This document shows, in pieces, positions 26,748-36,127 of a stretch of DNA of 64,000 bases. The DNA lies in assembly GCA_045642485.1 (NCBI GenBank), contig JAZUIV010000058.1, forward strand, positions 1 through 64,000, given 5' to 3'. Position 1 is the first letter of the stretch. Each line of letters begins with the position of its first letter. The notes beneath the pieces were generated by a model. It saw only the letters and a program-made list of their open reading frames with translations. It had not been told where the DNA came from and made no database searches. The translations under genes were made by a program, and so were the position numbers. Origin of the DNA: Cacconaster sp045642485 (GTDB lineage: Bacteria; Bacteroidota; Bacteroidia; Bacteroidales; UBA932).

Positions 26748-27464
26748 ATGATTGGCGTATATGATTCCGGTCAGGGAGGGAAATCCGTTTTGCAGGAGCT
26801 TGTCAAGCTTATGCCGGATGAAGACTATTTCTATTATGCCGATACGGCATATTGCCCCTACGGGCCCAGGCCAGCGGAGGAGATAATCTCAAGAGCCTGC
26901 GCTGTCACAGAATTTCTCATAGACAAAGGTTGCATAATGATTGTGGTCGCCTGCAACACGGCGACAGCCGCGGCCATAAGTTATCTCAGGAGCCACTACC
27001 CTATCCCGTTCGTAGGGATGGAGCCGGCAGTCAAGCCGGCCATACTGCACAGCAAAAGCGGTGTGGTAGGTGTACTGGCCACCAAGGGAACATTCAAAGG
27101 CTCCCTATACCTCAACACCCTGGCAAAATTCAGGGAAGGGACCCGGGTCATCCAGCAGGTCGGTGAAGGACTTGTGGAGACCGTGGAAAAAGGTATTCTG
27201 GACGGGCCGCAGGTAGAGAAACTGATCCACCACTGCATAGACCCGATGCTTGAGGCAGGTGTTGACCATATCGTCCTGGGATGCACCCACTACCCTTTCC
27301 TGCAACCGGTAATCGAACGAATCGCAGGAGAAGGCGTCACCGTCATCAACCCCGCTCCCGCCGTGGCCAGGCAGGCGCAGAAAATTCTCGCGTCGATAAA
27401 AAATATCGAGCCCTCCTGCGGAAAGAAAGGCTCGATACAATATTATTCAAGCCGTCAGTCTTGA
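26748..27464 (+). CDS. murI: Glutamate racemase
   Basis: A 238-residue enzyme that makes D-glutamate for peptidoglycan. The two catalytic cysteines are seen in VACNTATA (Cys69) and LGCTHYPF (Cys179); the N-terminal GVYDSGQGGKSV supplies the active-site Asp/Ser pair. It is somewhat shorter than many MurI proteins (about 260-285 residues), mostly at the C-terminus, but all motifs are intact. It starts 25 nt after tRNA-Val without a visible promoter. Its stop codon lies inside a terminator hairpin shared with gdhA. Confidence 0.94.
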   Translation: MIGVYDSGQGGKSVLQELVKLMPDEDYFYYADTAYCPYGPRPAEEIISRACAVTEFLIDKGCIMIVVACNTATAAAISYLRSHYPIPFVGMEPAVKPAILHSKSGVVGVLATKGTFKGSLYLNTLAKFREGTRVIQQVGEGLVETVEKGILDGPQVEKLIHHCIDPMLEAGVDHIVLGCTHYPFLQPVIERIAGEGVTVINPAPAVARQAQKILASIKNIEPSCGKKGSIQYYSSRQS

Positions 27465-27469
27465 CGGCT
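27450..27469. terminator. Bidirectional hairpin between murI and gdhA
   Basis: AGCCGTCA-GTCT-TGACGGCT is a perfect 8-bp stem with a 4-base loop, placed between two convergent genes and containing the murI stop codon. Neither side has a long T tract, so efficiency is uncertain. Confidence 0.6.
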
Positions 27470-27480
27470 CCGGAAATCAC

Positions 27481-28827
27481 TTATACGATTCCCTGTTCAA
27501 GCATAGCCTGAGCGACTTTCATAAAGCCTGCGATATTCGCACCCTTCACGTAGTCGATTTTGCCGTCCGCCTGAGTTCCGAACTTGACGCACTGCTCGTG
27601 GATTGATCTCATAATGGAGTGAAGCCTTTCATCAACCTCGGCGGCATCCCAACTGATATGCTCCGCATTCTGAGTCATCTCAAGACCCGATGTGGCAACA
27701 CCGCCCGCATTCACGGCCTTTCCGGGAGCGAAAAGGAAGCCGTTCTGAGACTGGAAGTAGTGGATTGCACCAGGCTGGCATCCCATATTGGATACCTCGC
27801 AGCAGCACCAGGTACCGTTGGAAACAAGTTCCTTCGCATCATCCTCGCTGAGCTCGTTCTGGAACGCACAGGGAAGAGCGATGTCACATTTTACACTCCA
27901 GGCCTTCTTGCCGGGGGTAAACTGAGCCTGTCCGGGGAACTTGTCAGCCATATCCTGAACCTTATTGCGGTTCGACGCGCGCATAACAAGCATATAGTCA
28001 ATCATTTCCTTGGTAATTCCATCAGGGATGCAGCACACGCCGTCGGGCCCGGAGACAGCGACAACCTTCGCGCCGAGTTCGGTAGCCTTGGTGCAGGCGC
28101 CCCAGGCAACGTTACCGAAACCGGAAACGGCCACGGTCTTGCCTTTGATGTCCTTGCCAGCTGTCTGAAGAACGTGCTGTGTGAAATAGAGAGCACCGAA
28201 ACCGGTTGCCTCAGGACGGAGGATAGAACCGCCCCAGGTCATACCCTTGCCTGTAAGGACTCCTGTATGATACTGACGGGCAAGTTTCTGATACATTCCG
28301 TTCAAGAACCCAATCTCACGGCCGCCGACGCCCACGTCACCTGCAGGAATATCCTGATCAGGGCCGATGCAGCGCCACAGTTCAAGCATAAATGCCTGGC
28401 AGAAACGCATAATCTCATCGTTTGACTTCCCTACCGGGTCGAAATCGGAACCTCCCTTGGCACCTCCCATAGGGAGAGTTGTCAAAGCATTTTTGAAAGT
28501 CTGTTCAAAACCGAGGAACTTGAGCATTGACGGTGTAACCGCCTTGTGGAAACGCAAACCACCCTTGTAAGGGCCGATTGCACTGTTGAACTGCACGCGG
28601 TATCCGAGGTTTGTCCTGACCTGACCGTTGTCATCGACCCAGGTGACGCGAAAAGTGAAGATACGGTCGGGTTCCACCATACGCTCCACGATTTTTGCCT
28701 TCTCGAATTCGGGGTGCTGATTGTAAACTTCCTCGATTGAGTCGAGAACTTCCTTTACAGCCTGCAAGTACTCGCTCTGGCCGGGATACTTGGCCTCGAG
28801 GTTTGACATAATGTCTGCTACTTTCAT
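27481..28827 (-). CDS. gdhA: NADP-type glutamate dehydrogenase
   Basis: A 448-residue hexameric-type enzyme that reductively aminates 2-oxoglutarate to glutamate. Signatures are GYRVQFNSAIGPYKGGLRFH, the catalytic-lysine region LPMGGAKGGSDFDPVGKS, PAGDVGVGGREIGF, and the nucleotide fold VAVSGFGNVAWGACTK. The length and the N-terminal region match the NADP-specific bacterial type. It is 18 nt downstream of korB, so the supply of 2-oxoglutarate and its amination appear co-expressed. Confidence 0.95.
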   Translation of the reverse strand: MKVADIMSNLEAKYPGQSEYLQAVKEVLDSIEEVYNQHPEFEKAKIVERMVEPDRIFTFRVTWVDDNGQVRTNLGYRVQFNSAIGPYKGGLRFHKAVTPSMLKFLGFEQTFKNALTTLPMGGAKGGSDFDPVGKSNDEIMRFCQAFMLELWRCIGPDQDIPAGDVGVGGREIGFLNGMYQKLARQYHTGVLTGKGMTWGGSILRPEATGFGALYFTQHVLQTAGKDIKGKTVAVSGFGNVAWGACTKATELGAKVVAVSGPDGVCCIPDGITKEMIDYMLVMRASNRNKVQDMADKFPGQAQFTPGKKAWSVKCDIALPCAFQNELSEDDAKELVSNGTWCCCEVSNMGCQPGAIHYFQSQNGFLFAPGKAVNAGGVATSGLEMTQNAEHISWDAAEVDERLHSIMRSIHEQCVKFGTQADGKIDYVKGANIAGFMKVAQAMLEQGIV

Positions 28828-28845
28828 ATTATTCTGTTTTAAAGA

Positions 28846-29862
28846 TTATTCAACTGTCCAGGTGGCTCCCGAGTGGAGAAGGTCATCCATACAGGTTATG
28901 GGGCTGGCTTTCTTCACATCCTCGAGCTGGTCACGGACACGGTCATCATAGGTAGGCTCGCTGACATCGCGGATTACTCCGATTACCACCGGGAAGTCGG
29001 GGTATTTCAGATTGATGAGCTGATTGTGGATTGCAGGATCCTCGCTGTGCGCATCGTGGACCAGAATATCGGAAAGAGTGATTCCGTTCTCTCCGATTTT
29101 TACAATTTTGAGTTTGCCGTGTACAAGAATCAGCCCCTTCTCATTGTTCTTACCGAATACCATCGGCTGTCCGTGGCGTACTGTTATTGTCCTGTCGGCC
29201 CTCACTTCGCGGTCGGTGATGTTCTTGTGCGCCCCGTCGTTGAAAATGACACAGTTGGTAAGCATCTCACAGACGGAACATCCGTCATGGGCGGCGGCGG
29301 CCCTGAATATTTCGGTGTTCAGGCCCATTTCCACGTCAAGCCCTCTGGCGAAGAATGTCCCACGGGCTCCGAGAACGAGAGAACCGGGGGTGAAAGGGTT
29401 CTCGACCGTGCCGTATGGAGAGGTTTTGGTAATCTGCCCCAACTTCGAAGTCGGGGAATACTGCCCCTTGGTCAAACCGTAAATCTGGTTGTTGAAGAGG
29501 ATGATGTTTATGTCTATGTTGCGACGGATGGCGTGGATGAAATGGTTTCCTCCGATTGCCAGCGCATCGCCGTCACCGCAAGCCTGCCAGACGCTGATGT
29601 TCGGGTTAGCCACCTTGATACCGGTGGAAATGGCCGTTGCACGTCCGTGGATGCTGTGGAATCCATAGGTGTTCATATAATAAGGCAGACGGGACGAGCA
29701 TCCGATTCCGGACACGAACATTATGTTGTCCTTGTGCCATCCCCTGTCTTCACAGACAAGAGGAAGGGCTCTCTGGATTGCTGCCAGTACCGCGTGGTCC
29801 CCGCAGCCCGGACACCAGCGAACTTCCTGATTGCTTTTGAAATCCTGTGCTGTATATGGCAT
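28846..29862 (-). CDS. korB: 2-oxoacid:ferredoxin oxidoreductase beta subunit
   Basis: A 338-residue thiamine-diphosphate-binding subunit. RWCPGCGDHAVLAAIQ is the N-terminal cysteine motif and GIGCSSRLPYY follows. The TPP/Mg motif reads CGDGDALAIGGNH and continues to NNQIYGLTKGQYSPTS. With KorA it interconverts 2-oxoacid plus CoA and acyl-CoA plus CO2 using ferredoxin. The sequence type fits 2-oxoglutarate specificity, though other 2-oxoacids are possible. It starts 12 nt after korA. Confidence 0.92.
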   Translation of the reverse strand: MPYTAQDFKSNQEVRWCPGCGDHAVLAAIQRALPLVCEDRGWHKDNIMFVSGIGCSSRLPYYMNTYGFHSIHGRATAISTGIKVANPNISVWQACGDGDALAIGGNHFIHAIRRNIDINIILFNNQIYGLTKGQYSPTSKLGQITKTSPYGTVENPFTPGSLVLGARGTFFARGLDVEMGLNTEIFRAAAAHDGCSVCEMLTNCVIFNDGAHKNITDREVRADRTITVRHGQPMVFGKNNEKGLILVHGKLKIVKIGENGITLSDILVHDAHSEDPAIHNQLINLKYPDFPVVIGVIRDVSEPTYDDRVRDQLEDVKKASPITCMDDLLHSGATWTVE

Positions 29863-29874
29863 AACGGTTCCTCC

Positions 29875-31707
29875 TTATAGTATTGATTCCACGGCATCTA
29901 CAATTTCCTTCACGATGAAGGGCTGGCCCTGGACTTTGTTGTATTGCAGATAACTGAATTGAGGCATACGCGCCCTGAGGTAATCGGCGAATTGACCGCT
30001 GTTCAGTTCACATACGATAATCTTGCTGAAGCCTGCAAAGATTTCAGCCGTATTCGCGGGAAGCGGATTTATGTAGTCGAAATGACACAGACTCACGCTC
30101 TTTCCCTGCTCCTGAAGTGAATGAACGGCAGAGTAGAGATGTCCGAAGGTCCCTCCCCATCCGACGACGAGAACATCGCCGCTCTCCTGGCCGATGACCT
30201 CCTGCCTGGGAATGTAATTGGCAAGACGGCGCAGTTTCTCCGCCCTCTCCCAGACCATCTTGGCGTGGTTCTCCGGATCAGAAGAGATGACTCCGGCCGT
30301 ATTCTTCTCCAGACCGCCGACACGATGTTCCAGCCCCGCTGTTCCGGGGAATGCCCATCTGCGGGCAAAAGTCTCGGGATCCCGGGCAAAAGGCTGGTAA
30401 GGGCCTTCGCACGTTGTAATTATCGGAGGATTGATTGCAGGATAGTCCTTCATTGAAGGAATTTTCCAGGGCTCGCTGCCGTTTCCAAGGAACCCTTCGG
30501 AAAGGAGAATCACGGGCATCATATGCTCCATCGCGTATTTTGCGGCATAAAAGGCGGCATCAAAGCAATGGCTCGGTGAGTGAGCAGCCATAATCGCAAT
30601 CGGGCACTCTCCGTTGCGTCCGTAAAGAGCCTGCGCAAGGTCTGTCTGCTCGGTCTTGGTAGGGATTCCCGTTGACGGGCCGCTACGCTGGACATCCACG
30701 ACAACCAAAGGAAGTTCCGTTATCATAGCCAGACCGAGAGCCTCGGACTTGAGGCTGAGACCGGGGCCGGAAGTTGTTGTCACCGCAAGATTGCCGGCAT
30801 AGGCCGCACCGATTGCCGTGCATATTCCCGCAATTTCATCCTCGACCTGGAGAGTCTTGACATTTAAGCTTTTGTGTATCGCCAACTCTTCAAGTATGGC
30901 AGTTGCAGGAGTTATGGGGTATGAGCCGCAGAAGAGAGGTCTTCCACTCTTTTCAGACGCCGCAATCAACCCCCAGGCAGTGGCCTGGTTTCCGTTGATG
31001 TTGCGATATACTCCCTTTTCCTGTTTAGCGGGCTTTACAGTATAAGTGTTGGCAATTGCCTGAATGTTGGAGGCATAATTGAATCCGTCGAAGAGGACCT
31101 TCTTGTTGGGTGCAATCAACTCGGGTTTCTTCTTGAATTTTTTTTCAAGATAGGCATAGGTATATTCCATCGGCCTGTTGAAAAGGAAGAAGCACATTCC
31201 GAGAGTGAACATATTCTTGCAACGGACGATTGACTTGAGGTCCATCCCGCTGTCCTTGAGGCTCTCTTTTGTCAGAGTGGTGATGGGGGAACAGATGATG
31301 TTGCGATCCTCCAGTTTCAATTCCGAAATCGGGTCCAGAGTGGTGTATCCCGCCCTCTTGATAAGGGCTTCATCGAATGAATCGATATCGACGATAATGC
31401 TGGCGGTGGGCTTTGCCCATTTTGCGTTGGCGCGCAAGGCTGCCGGATTCATAGCCACCAGCACGTCGCAGAAATCGCCGGGAGTATTGACATTGTCACT
31501 TCCGATATGAACCTGAAAGCCTGAAACACCGGAAACAGTCCCGTGAGGGGCCCTGATTTCGGCCGGATAATCAGGGAAAGTGGAAATCCTGTTGCCATAT
31601 AAAGCGGATGCATCGGCGAACAGGGTGCCGGTAAGCTGCATCCCGTCGCCTGAATCCCCACAAAACCTGATTACCACATCCTGAGTATCAACTACAGTAT
31701 GGTGCAT
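29875..31707 (-). CDS. korA: 2-oxoacid:ferredoxin oxidoreductase alpha subunit with fused gamma domain
   Basis: A 610-residue subunit. The gamma domain is at the N-terminus (about residues 10-195, with RFCGDSGDGMQLTGTLFADA). The alpha domain (about 225-480) has the CoA/pyrimidine-binding motifs CGSYPITPATAILEEL, TTTSGPGLSLKSEALGLA and RSGPSTGIPTKTEQTDL. A C-terminal transketolase-like domain follows. The gamma-alpha fusion is common in Bacteroidota. It is followed by korB and gdhA. The nearest upstream gene is the second Skp gene, with only 27 nt between, so the transcript may come from the bamA operon. Confidence 0.93.
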   Translation of the reverse strand: MHHTVVDTQDVVIRFCGDSGDGMQLTGTLFADASALYGNRISTFPDYPAEIRAPHGTVSGVSGFQVHIGSDNVNTPGDFCDVLVAMNPAALRANAKWAKPTASIIVDIDSFDEALIKRAGYTTLDPISELKLEDRNIICSPITTLTKESLKDSGMDLKSIVRCKNMFTLGMCFFLFNRPMEYTYAYLEKKFKKKPELIAPNKKVLFDGFNYASNIQAIANTYTVKPAKQEKGVYRNINGNQATAWGLIAASEKSGRPLFCGSYPITPATAILEELAIHKSLNVKTLQVEDEIAGICTAIGAAYAGNLAVTTTSGPGLSLKSEALGLAMITELPLVVVDVQRSGPSTGIPTKTEQTDLAQALYGRNGECPIAIMAAHSPSHCFDAAFYAAKYAMEHMMPVILLSEGFLGNGSEPWKIPSMKDYPAINPPIITTCEGPYQPFARDPETFARRWAFPGTAGLEHRVGGLEKNTAGVISSDPENHAKMVWERAEKLRRLANYIPRQEVIGQESGDVLVVGWGGTFGHLYSAVHSLQEQGKSVSLCHFDYINPLPANTAEIFAGFSKIIVCELNSGQFADYLRARMPQFSYLQYNKVQGQPFIVKEIVDAVESIL

Positions 31708-31734
31708 GGTCAGTAGAATATATGTCGGTTTGTT

Positions 31735-32298
31735 TTATTTCTGCGCAGGTTGCTGAGGCTCACCTATCTGAGTGGGGGCCACCTTGCTGGCAGGTATTCC
31801 GAGTTCCTTCTTTACAAGAGGGAGAAGATTGGTGCTCTGGGCCTCGTCAAAATAGATGAGGGCTCCTGATGAAAGGTCAAAGACATATGCAAGGCCTGCG
31901 CCCTTGGCCACTTTCTCAATGGCATTCTGAGCTTTCTCTATTACGGGAGCCATCAGTGTGCCCTGCATCTGCTGCATCTCCTGCTGAGCAGACTGCTGGA
32001 ACTGCTGAATACGCTGAACGAGTTCCTGAAGGTCACGTTCCTTGGACTCGCGGACCACTGCGGACCACTCACCCTGCTTGCGGTTGTATTCGGTATATTT
32101 GCTGTTGTATTCATCCTCCATACCCTGCATTGTCTCGGTCAGGTCTGTCTGATAAGCCTGCAGTTTGACAATGGCGGAATCCCTCTCCTGCATAAGTGAA
32201 ATTAATTCCGTGGTGTTGATGTAACCTGTCTTGGTCTGAGCGTTCAAACTTGAGCAGACTGCGGCTACGCCGAAAATGAAAAGGAAAATTTTCTTCAT
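31735..32298 (-). CDS. OmpH/Skp-family periplasmic chaperone (second copy)
   Basis: A 187-residue exported protein. It has a signal peptide (residues 1-20, ending LNAQ), a beta segment GYINTTELISLM, and a long coiled coil rich in Gln and Glu (about 45-125). The terminal YVFDLSSGALIYFDE strand is typical of Skp/OmpH. Skp proteins hold unfolded outer-membrane proteins for BamA. The C-terminus ends in a Gln/Pro-rich tail. The ATG at 32298 is preferred; a TTG three codons upstream overlaps the stop of the first Skp gene. Confidence 0.88.
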   Translation of the reverse strand: MKKIFLFIFGVAAVCSSLNAQTKTGYINTTELISLMQERDSAIVKLQAYQTDLTETMQGMEDEYNSKYTEYNRKQGEWSAVVRESKERDLQELVQRIQQFQQSAQQEMQQMQGTLMAPVIEKAQNAIEKVAKGAGLAYVFDLSSGALIYFDEAQSTNLLPLVKKELGIPASKVAPTQIGEPQQPAQK

Positions 32299-32303
32299 GA
32301 TTT

Positions 32304-32825
32304 TCAATTGTAAAGTTTTTGATATGTTTCAATTATTTTCTGAGTATAATCCTTGGCCTTGTTATAATAGACAACTCCCTGGTTGGCCGCAAGGTCTATT
32401 ACGAGGTCCACATCCCCCAACTCGGCAATCACGCCGTCAATTACGGCATCCACCTTTTTCTTGATCGGAGAGAGAAGTTCGTCGGACTTCTTGTACATCA
32501 GCCCGTCCTCTCCAAAATAGATGTTCTGTTTCTCCTTGACAATCTTCTCCTTGGAGATTATCTCCTCCTCAGCGGCCGCGCGCTGGGATGCGGTCATCGA
32601 TGATTTGTTTTTCTGATAATTCTGGTACAGAGCGTCAATTTTTCCTATTTCCTGCTCCAGAGCATCTTTGTATTTGTCCGAAAGGGTGCTGAGATAGTCC
32701 TGAGCGGCAGTGTATTCGGAGATTGACTCGAGAATTGTCTCCGTATTGACGAAAACTATGTTCTGACCGTTCAAGCAAATCGTCCCCAGGACGAAAACAA
32801 ATACTGAAAGAACTGATTTTCTCAT
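32304..32825 (-). CDS. OmpH/Skp-family periplasmic chaperone (first copy)
   Basis: A 173-residue exported protein with a signal peptide ending NGQ at about residue 21. IVFVNTETILESISEY forms the first strand and helix, a lysine/glutamate-rich coiled coil covers about 45-110, and the closing VDLVIDLAANQGVVYYN segment is the Skp signature. It shares layout but little detail with the following paralogue, suggesting separate client preference or subunit roles. It starts 11 nt after bamA. Confidence 0.88.
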   Translation of the reverse strand: MRKSVLSVFVFVLGTICLNGQNIVFVNTETILESISEYTAAQDYLSTLSDKYKDALEQEIGKIDALYQNYQKNKSSMTASQRAAAEEEIISKEKIVKEKQNIYFGEDGLMYKKSDELLSPIKKKVDAVIDGVIAELGDVDLVIDLAANQGVVYYNKAKDYTQKIIETYQKLYN

Positions 32826-32836
32826 ATCGCGTTGAA

Positions 32837-35386
32837 TTAGAATTGCTGGCCTATGATGAAATGGAACTGGCTCCTCTTGCTGGATGAACTTGAGTCGAAA
32901 CCATATCCCCAGTCAATACCCAGCAGGCCGACCACGGGCAGGAACACGCGGACACCGGCTCCTGCGGAGCGTTTGATCTGGAAGGGATTGAATTCGTGGA
33001 TTGTCTCCCAGCAGTTACCTCCCTCAAGGAACAGGAGCGCATATATCGTAGATGACGGCTGCATAATGACAGGATACCTCAACTCAACGGTAAACTTGTC
33101 ATATACGTGTCCGGCATAAGCCCCGTTGACATAAGGGGTCAGAGAGTAGTTCTCATAACCGCGCAGACCGATTACCTCCGAACCGTAGGTATTGTAGCCG
33201 CTCATACCGTCTCCTCCGAGAATAAAGCCCTCGAAAGGAGAATAGCCCCATTTCTTGTTGAAATATCCAAGATAGCCGAACTGAGCCCTGGTCATAAGGA
33301 CAAGGTCTCCTATCAGTTTGGTGTAGAGAGTCCCCTTGAAGGTCCACTTGTGATATTCAATCCAGTTGTAGTGTTGCTGGACAGTCTGTTTGCTATAGTC
33401 TATATCTTTCCCGCCCTTTCTCCAAAGGGAATAAGGAGGAGTTATCTGAATGCCGAATGAGAATTCGGAACCTGAGCGGGGATAGATGGCCTGATCCGTG
33501 GATGTCCTGGTGAGAGTGGTGGACCAGTTTATATTGTGGGACATTCCAGTGTCATAAATGAAATAATAGGCCCAATCCTGCAATTTGTAACTCTGCCATC
33601 CTATGGAATTGTAAAGGACGAAGTAGTTGTCAGGCCACTTCAGGCGGGTACCGATACCTAGTGACGCTCCGAAAATCTCCATATACTGGCTGTCGTTCAG
33701 AACCTGGTAGTAGTATGTGGAGTAGGAATTGGTCTGACGGGTGAAATAGGCGGAGAAGTTGAGGGAAGTCGGCTTCTTACCGGTCAGCCAGGGTTCAACG
33801 AATGAGGCCGAAAGGGCAGTATAGTATTTTCCGTTCGTCTGAAAGCGGAATGAAAGGGTCTGGGCATCGCCAAGCGGCACCGGACGCCAGGCTTTCTTGT
33901 CAAAGAAATTGGCAGTGGAGAAGTTGTTGAAGCTAACTCCCACAGAACCGACGAACATACCGTTGCCCCAACCTCCGGAGAGTTCGAACTGGCTGTTGGA
34001 CTTCTCCTGAACGTTGTAAGCTATATCGACCGTATTGTTCATCCCGTTGGGGATGATGCTGTAGCCTCTGTCCGGATCGGCCGCTGTCTCGGCATCGAAA
34101 TGGCCCATCGAGGCAATTTCACGGACGGAACGCTCAAAATCCGTCTGACGGAAAAGATAGCCCGGTCGGGTGAAGACCGCACGCCTGACCACCTTTTCGT
34201 TCGTGATGTTGTTTCCGTTTATGATGATGTTGTTGAAGGTCGCCGGTTTGCCCTCCACGATTCTCATCTCCACATCCACGGAATCCCCGTCTATCTTGAG
34301 TTCCACAGGATTGACGTTGAAGAACAGGAAGCCGTTGTCGCGATAAAGCTTGGAAATGGAGATATCCCCCTCCTTCTCACCGCTGAAGAGACGTTTGTCC
34401 ATAGTCACGACATCATAAACGTCACCCTTCTTGATTCTCAGTATTTCATTGAGAGTCTCTTCGGGATATTCGGAGTTGCCGGTCCAGGTAAGTTCGCGGA
34501 AATAATATTTTTTCCCTTTGTCGAACTCTATATCAATCACCAGTTTGCCGTCTTCGGCACGACGGTACATAGTATCTCTCACGATTCTGGCGTCGCGATA
34601 GCCGGCCTCATTGAAGACGCTCAGGAGCTTTTCCCTGTCCGCCTTGTATTCCTTTTCGATGAACTTTTTGGACTTGAAGAAGTTGTAAATCTTGGCGCTC
34701 TTGATCTTCTCCATCGCCTTGTCAAGCTTGCGGGGCGCTATCTCGTCATTGCCGAAGTAGTTGATTTCCTTTACCTTCAGTTTCTTTCCCTTCTTGACGT
34801 CGAACGTCACGCGGACTGCGTTCTTTATGACGGAATCCCTGACGGCAATTACATCCACCTCCACGTCGGCGAAACCCTTCTCCTTGTAGAAATCCTTTAT
34901 CACCTTCACGGACGAACTCTTCACGTATTCGGAGTATTTGGAACCCATACGGATATTCAACTTCTCCTTGATGTCGTCCTGCTCACTCTTCTTAATGCCC
35001 TTGTATGTGCATCTGGAAATTCTGGGCCTTTCCTGAAGGACCATCTTGAAGTAGGCCGTGTCCCGGGTGGGACAGAGAGAGTCTACATAAAAACCTATTT
35101 CAGAGGCTGCTCCCTGCATCCAGATACGCTTGATTGCCGAGGAAATATCATCTCCGGGGACGGTCACCTGCTGACCTATCTGAAGGCCCATCACCGAGAG
35201 AAGCTGATTTGCGCCAAGATACTGAAGTCCATCAATGGAAATGCCTCCCAGGACATATGTCTTGGGATTGTTGTAATCCACTTCGATATTCTGCTTCAAA
35301 ACGACATCCTGCGCCCGTGCAAAGCCGGGAGCAAGCAGAAGAATCAGAACACACCACTTGAGAACTTCTCTCATCCGAACAATCAT
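32837..35386 (-). CDS. bamA: BamA outer-membrane protein assembly factor
   Basis: An 849-residue Omp85 protein with a signal peptide ending ARAQ. POTRA repeats occupy about residues 35-440, with recurring VTFDVKKGKKLKVKEINYFG-type strands. The transmembrane barrel fills the last 400 residues and includes the conserved VRVFLPVVGLLGIDWGYGF near the end and a terminal aromatic (QQF). It inserts beta-barrel proteins into the outer membrane. Two in-frame ATGs are possible (35386 and 35374). The first is only 9 nt after the -7 box; the second gives a cleaner signal peptide, MREVLKWCVLILLL. Confidence 0.93.
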   Translation of the reverse strand: MIVRMREVLKWCVLILLLAPGFARAQDVVLKQNIEVDYNNPKTYVLGGISIDGLQYLGANQLLSVMGLQIGQQVTVPGDDISSAIKRIWMQGAASEIGFYVDSLCPTRDTAYFKMVLQERPRISRCTYKGIKKSEQDDIKEKLNIRMGSKYSEYVKSSSVKVIKDFYKEKGFADVEVDVIAVRDSVIKNAVRVTFDVKKGKKLKVKEINYFGNDEIAPRKLDKAMEKIKSAKIYNFFKSKKFIEKEYKADREKLLSVFNEAGYRDARIVRDTMYRRAEDGKLVIDIEFDKGKKYYFRELTWTGNSEYPEETLNEILRIKKGDVYDVVTMDKRLFSGEKEGDISISKLYRDNGFLFFNVNPVELKIDGDSVDVEMRIVEGKPATFNNIIINGNNITNEKVVRRAVFTRPGYLFRQTDFERSVREIASMGHFDAETAADPDRGYSIIPNGMNNTVDIAYNVQEKSNSQFELSGGWGNGMFVGSVGVSFNNFSTANFFDKKAWRPVPLGDAQTLSFRFQTNGKYYTALSASFVEPWLTGKKPTSLNFSAYFTRQTNSYSTYYYQVLNDSQYMEIFGASLGIGTRLKWPDNYFVLYNSIGWQSYKLQDWAYYFIYDTGMSHNINWSTTLTRTSTDQAIYPRSGSEFSFGIQITPPYSLWRKGGKDIDYSKQTVQQHYNWIEYHKWTFKGTLYTKLIGDLVLMTRAQFGYLGYFNKKWGYSPFEGFILGGDGMSGYNTYGSEVIGLRGYENYSLTPYVNGAYAGHVYDKFTVELRYPVIMQPSSTIYALLFLEGGNCWETIHEFNPFQIKRSAGAGVRVFLPVVGLLGIDWGYGFDSSSSSKRSQFHFIIGQQF

Positions 35387-35394
35387 ATATCTTG

Positions 35395-35402
35395 CAAAGA
35401 TA
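35395..35402 (-). promoter_or_regulatory. -7 box TATCTTTG upstream of bamA
   Basis: Reading 35402 to 35395 on the minus strand. It lies 8 nt before the first bamA ATG. No clear TTTG element is present 20 nt upstream, where the DNA is A-rich instead. Confidence 0.5.
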
Positions 35403-35419
35403 GTCTTTTTTTTGTAATT

Positions 35420-36127
35420 CTATACTTTACCGTACCGTCTCTGACGCTTATTGTAATCTTGTATCGCCAGATCGAAATCATTCTCACGAAAATCAGGCCA
35501 AAGTACAGGAGAAAAGTAAAACTCGGTATAGGCACACTGCCACAGCATATAATTGCTGATGCGCTGTTCACCGCTGGTGCGTATCAAAAGGTCGGGTGCA
35601 GGAATGCCTTCCGTACTGAGAAATCCTTCAAAATCACCCTCCCCGCAAGGAAGAACATCTCCCTTTTCAACACACTGTGCCGCATATCGTTGCGCCGCCT
35701 GAAGAATGTCCCATCTCCCGCTGTAGCTGAGCATCACCATCACGGTGGTGCCGGTATTGGAAGCAGTCATCTCCTGCAGCGCATCGGCGGCCTCCAGAAC
35801 ACCGGCAGGCAGATGAGACCTGTTGCCGATTGTCATAAAACGGAGATTGTTCTTCATAAATGTCTTCGTCTCCTCCTTCACAGCCTGTATCATCAGTTTC
35901 ATCAGCCCCTGCACTTCACTTTCGGGTCGGGACCAGTTCTCCTCGGAAAAAGCATAGAGACTGAGGTATTCTATCCCGTGCCGGGCCGCATACTCACAAC
36001 AGGCCCTGACGCTCTGAATCCCTTCCATATGACCGAAAATACGCAACTTGCCACGGCTTTTGGCCCAGCGTCCGTTCCCGTCCATTATGATTGTGACGTG
36101 ACGGGGATATTCCATAGTGTCTTTCAT
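35420..36127 (-). CDS. uppS: Undecaprenyl diphosphate synthase
   Basis: A 235-residue cis-prenyltransferase that builds the C55 lipid carrier for cell-wall synthesis. TIIMDGNGRWAKSRG contains the catalytic Asp and the diphosphate-binding residues; LSLYAFSEENWSRP and the C-terminal LIRTSGEQRISNYM...YTEFYF are the other family motifs. The ATG at 36127 overlaps xseB by four bases. It precedes bamA, the common Bacteroidales order. Confidence 0.95.
   Translation of the reverse strand: MKDTMEYPRHVTIIMDGNGRWAKSRGKLRIFGHMEGIQSVRACCEYAARHGIEYLSLYAFSEENWSRPESEVQGLMKLMIQAVKEETKTFMKNNLRFMTIGNRSHLPAGVLEAADALQEMTASNTGTTVMVMLSYSGRWDILQAAQRYAAQCVEKGDVLPCGEGDFEGFLSTEGIPAPDLLIRTSGEQRISNYMLWQCAYTEFYFSPVLWPDFRENDFDLAIQDYNKRQRRYGKV

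Noticed and set aside
28873..29880. A 335-codon plus-strand frame opposite korB
   Set aside because: Exact shadow of korB, whose cysteine and thiamine-binding motifs are complete.
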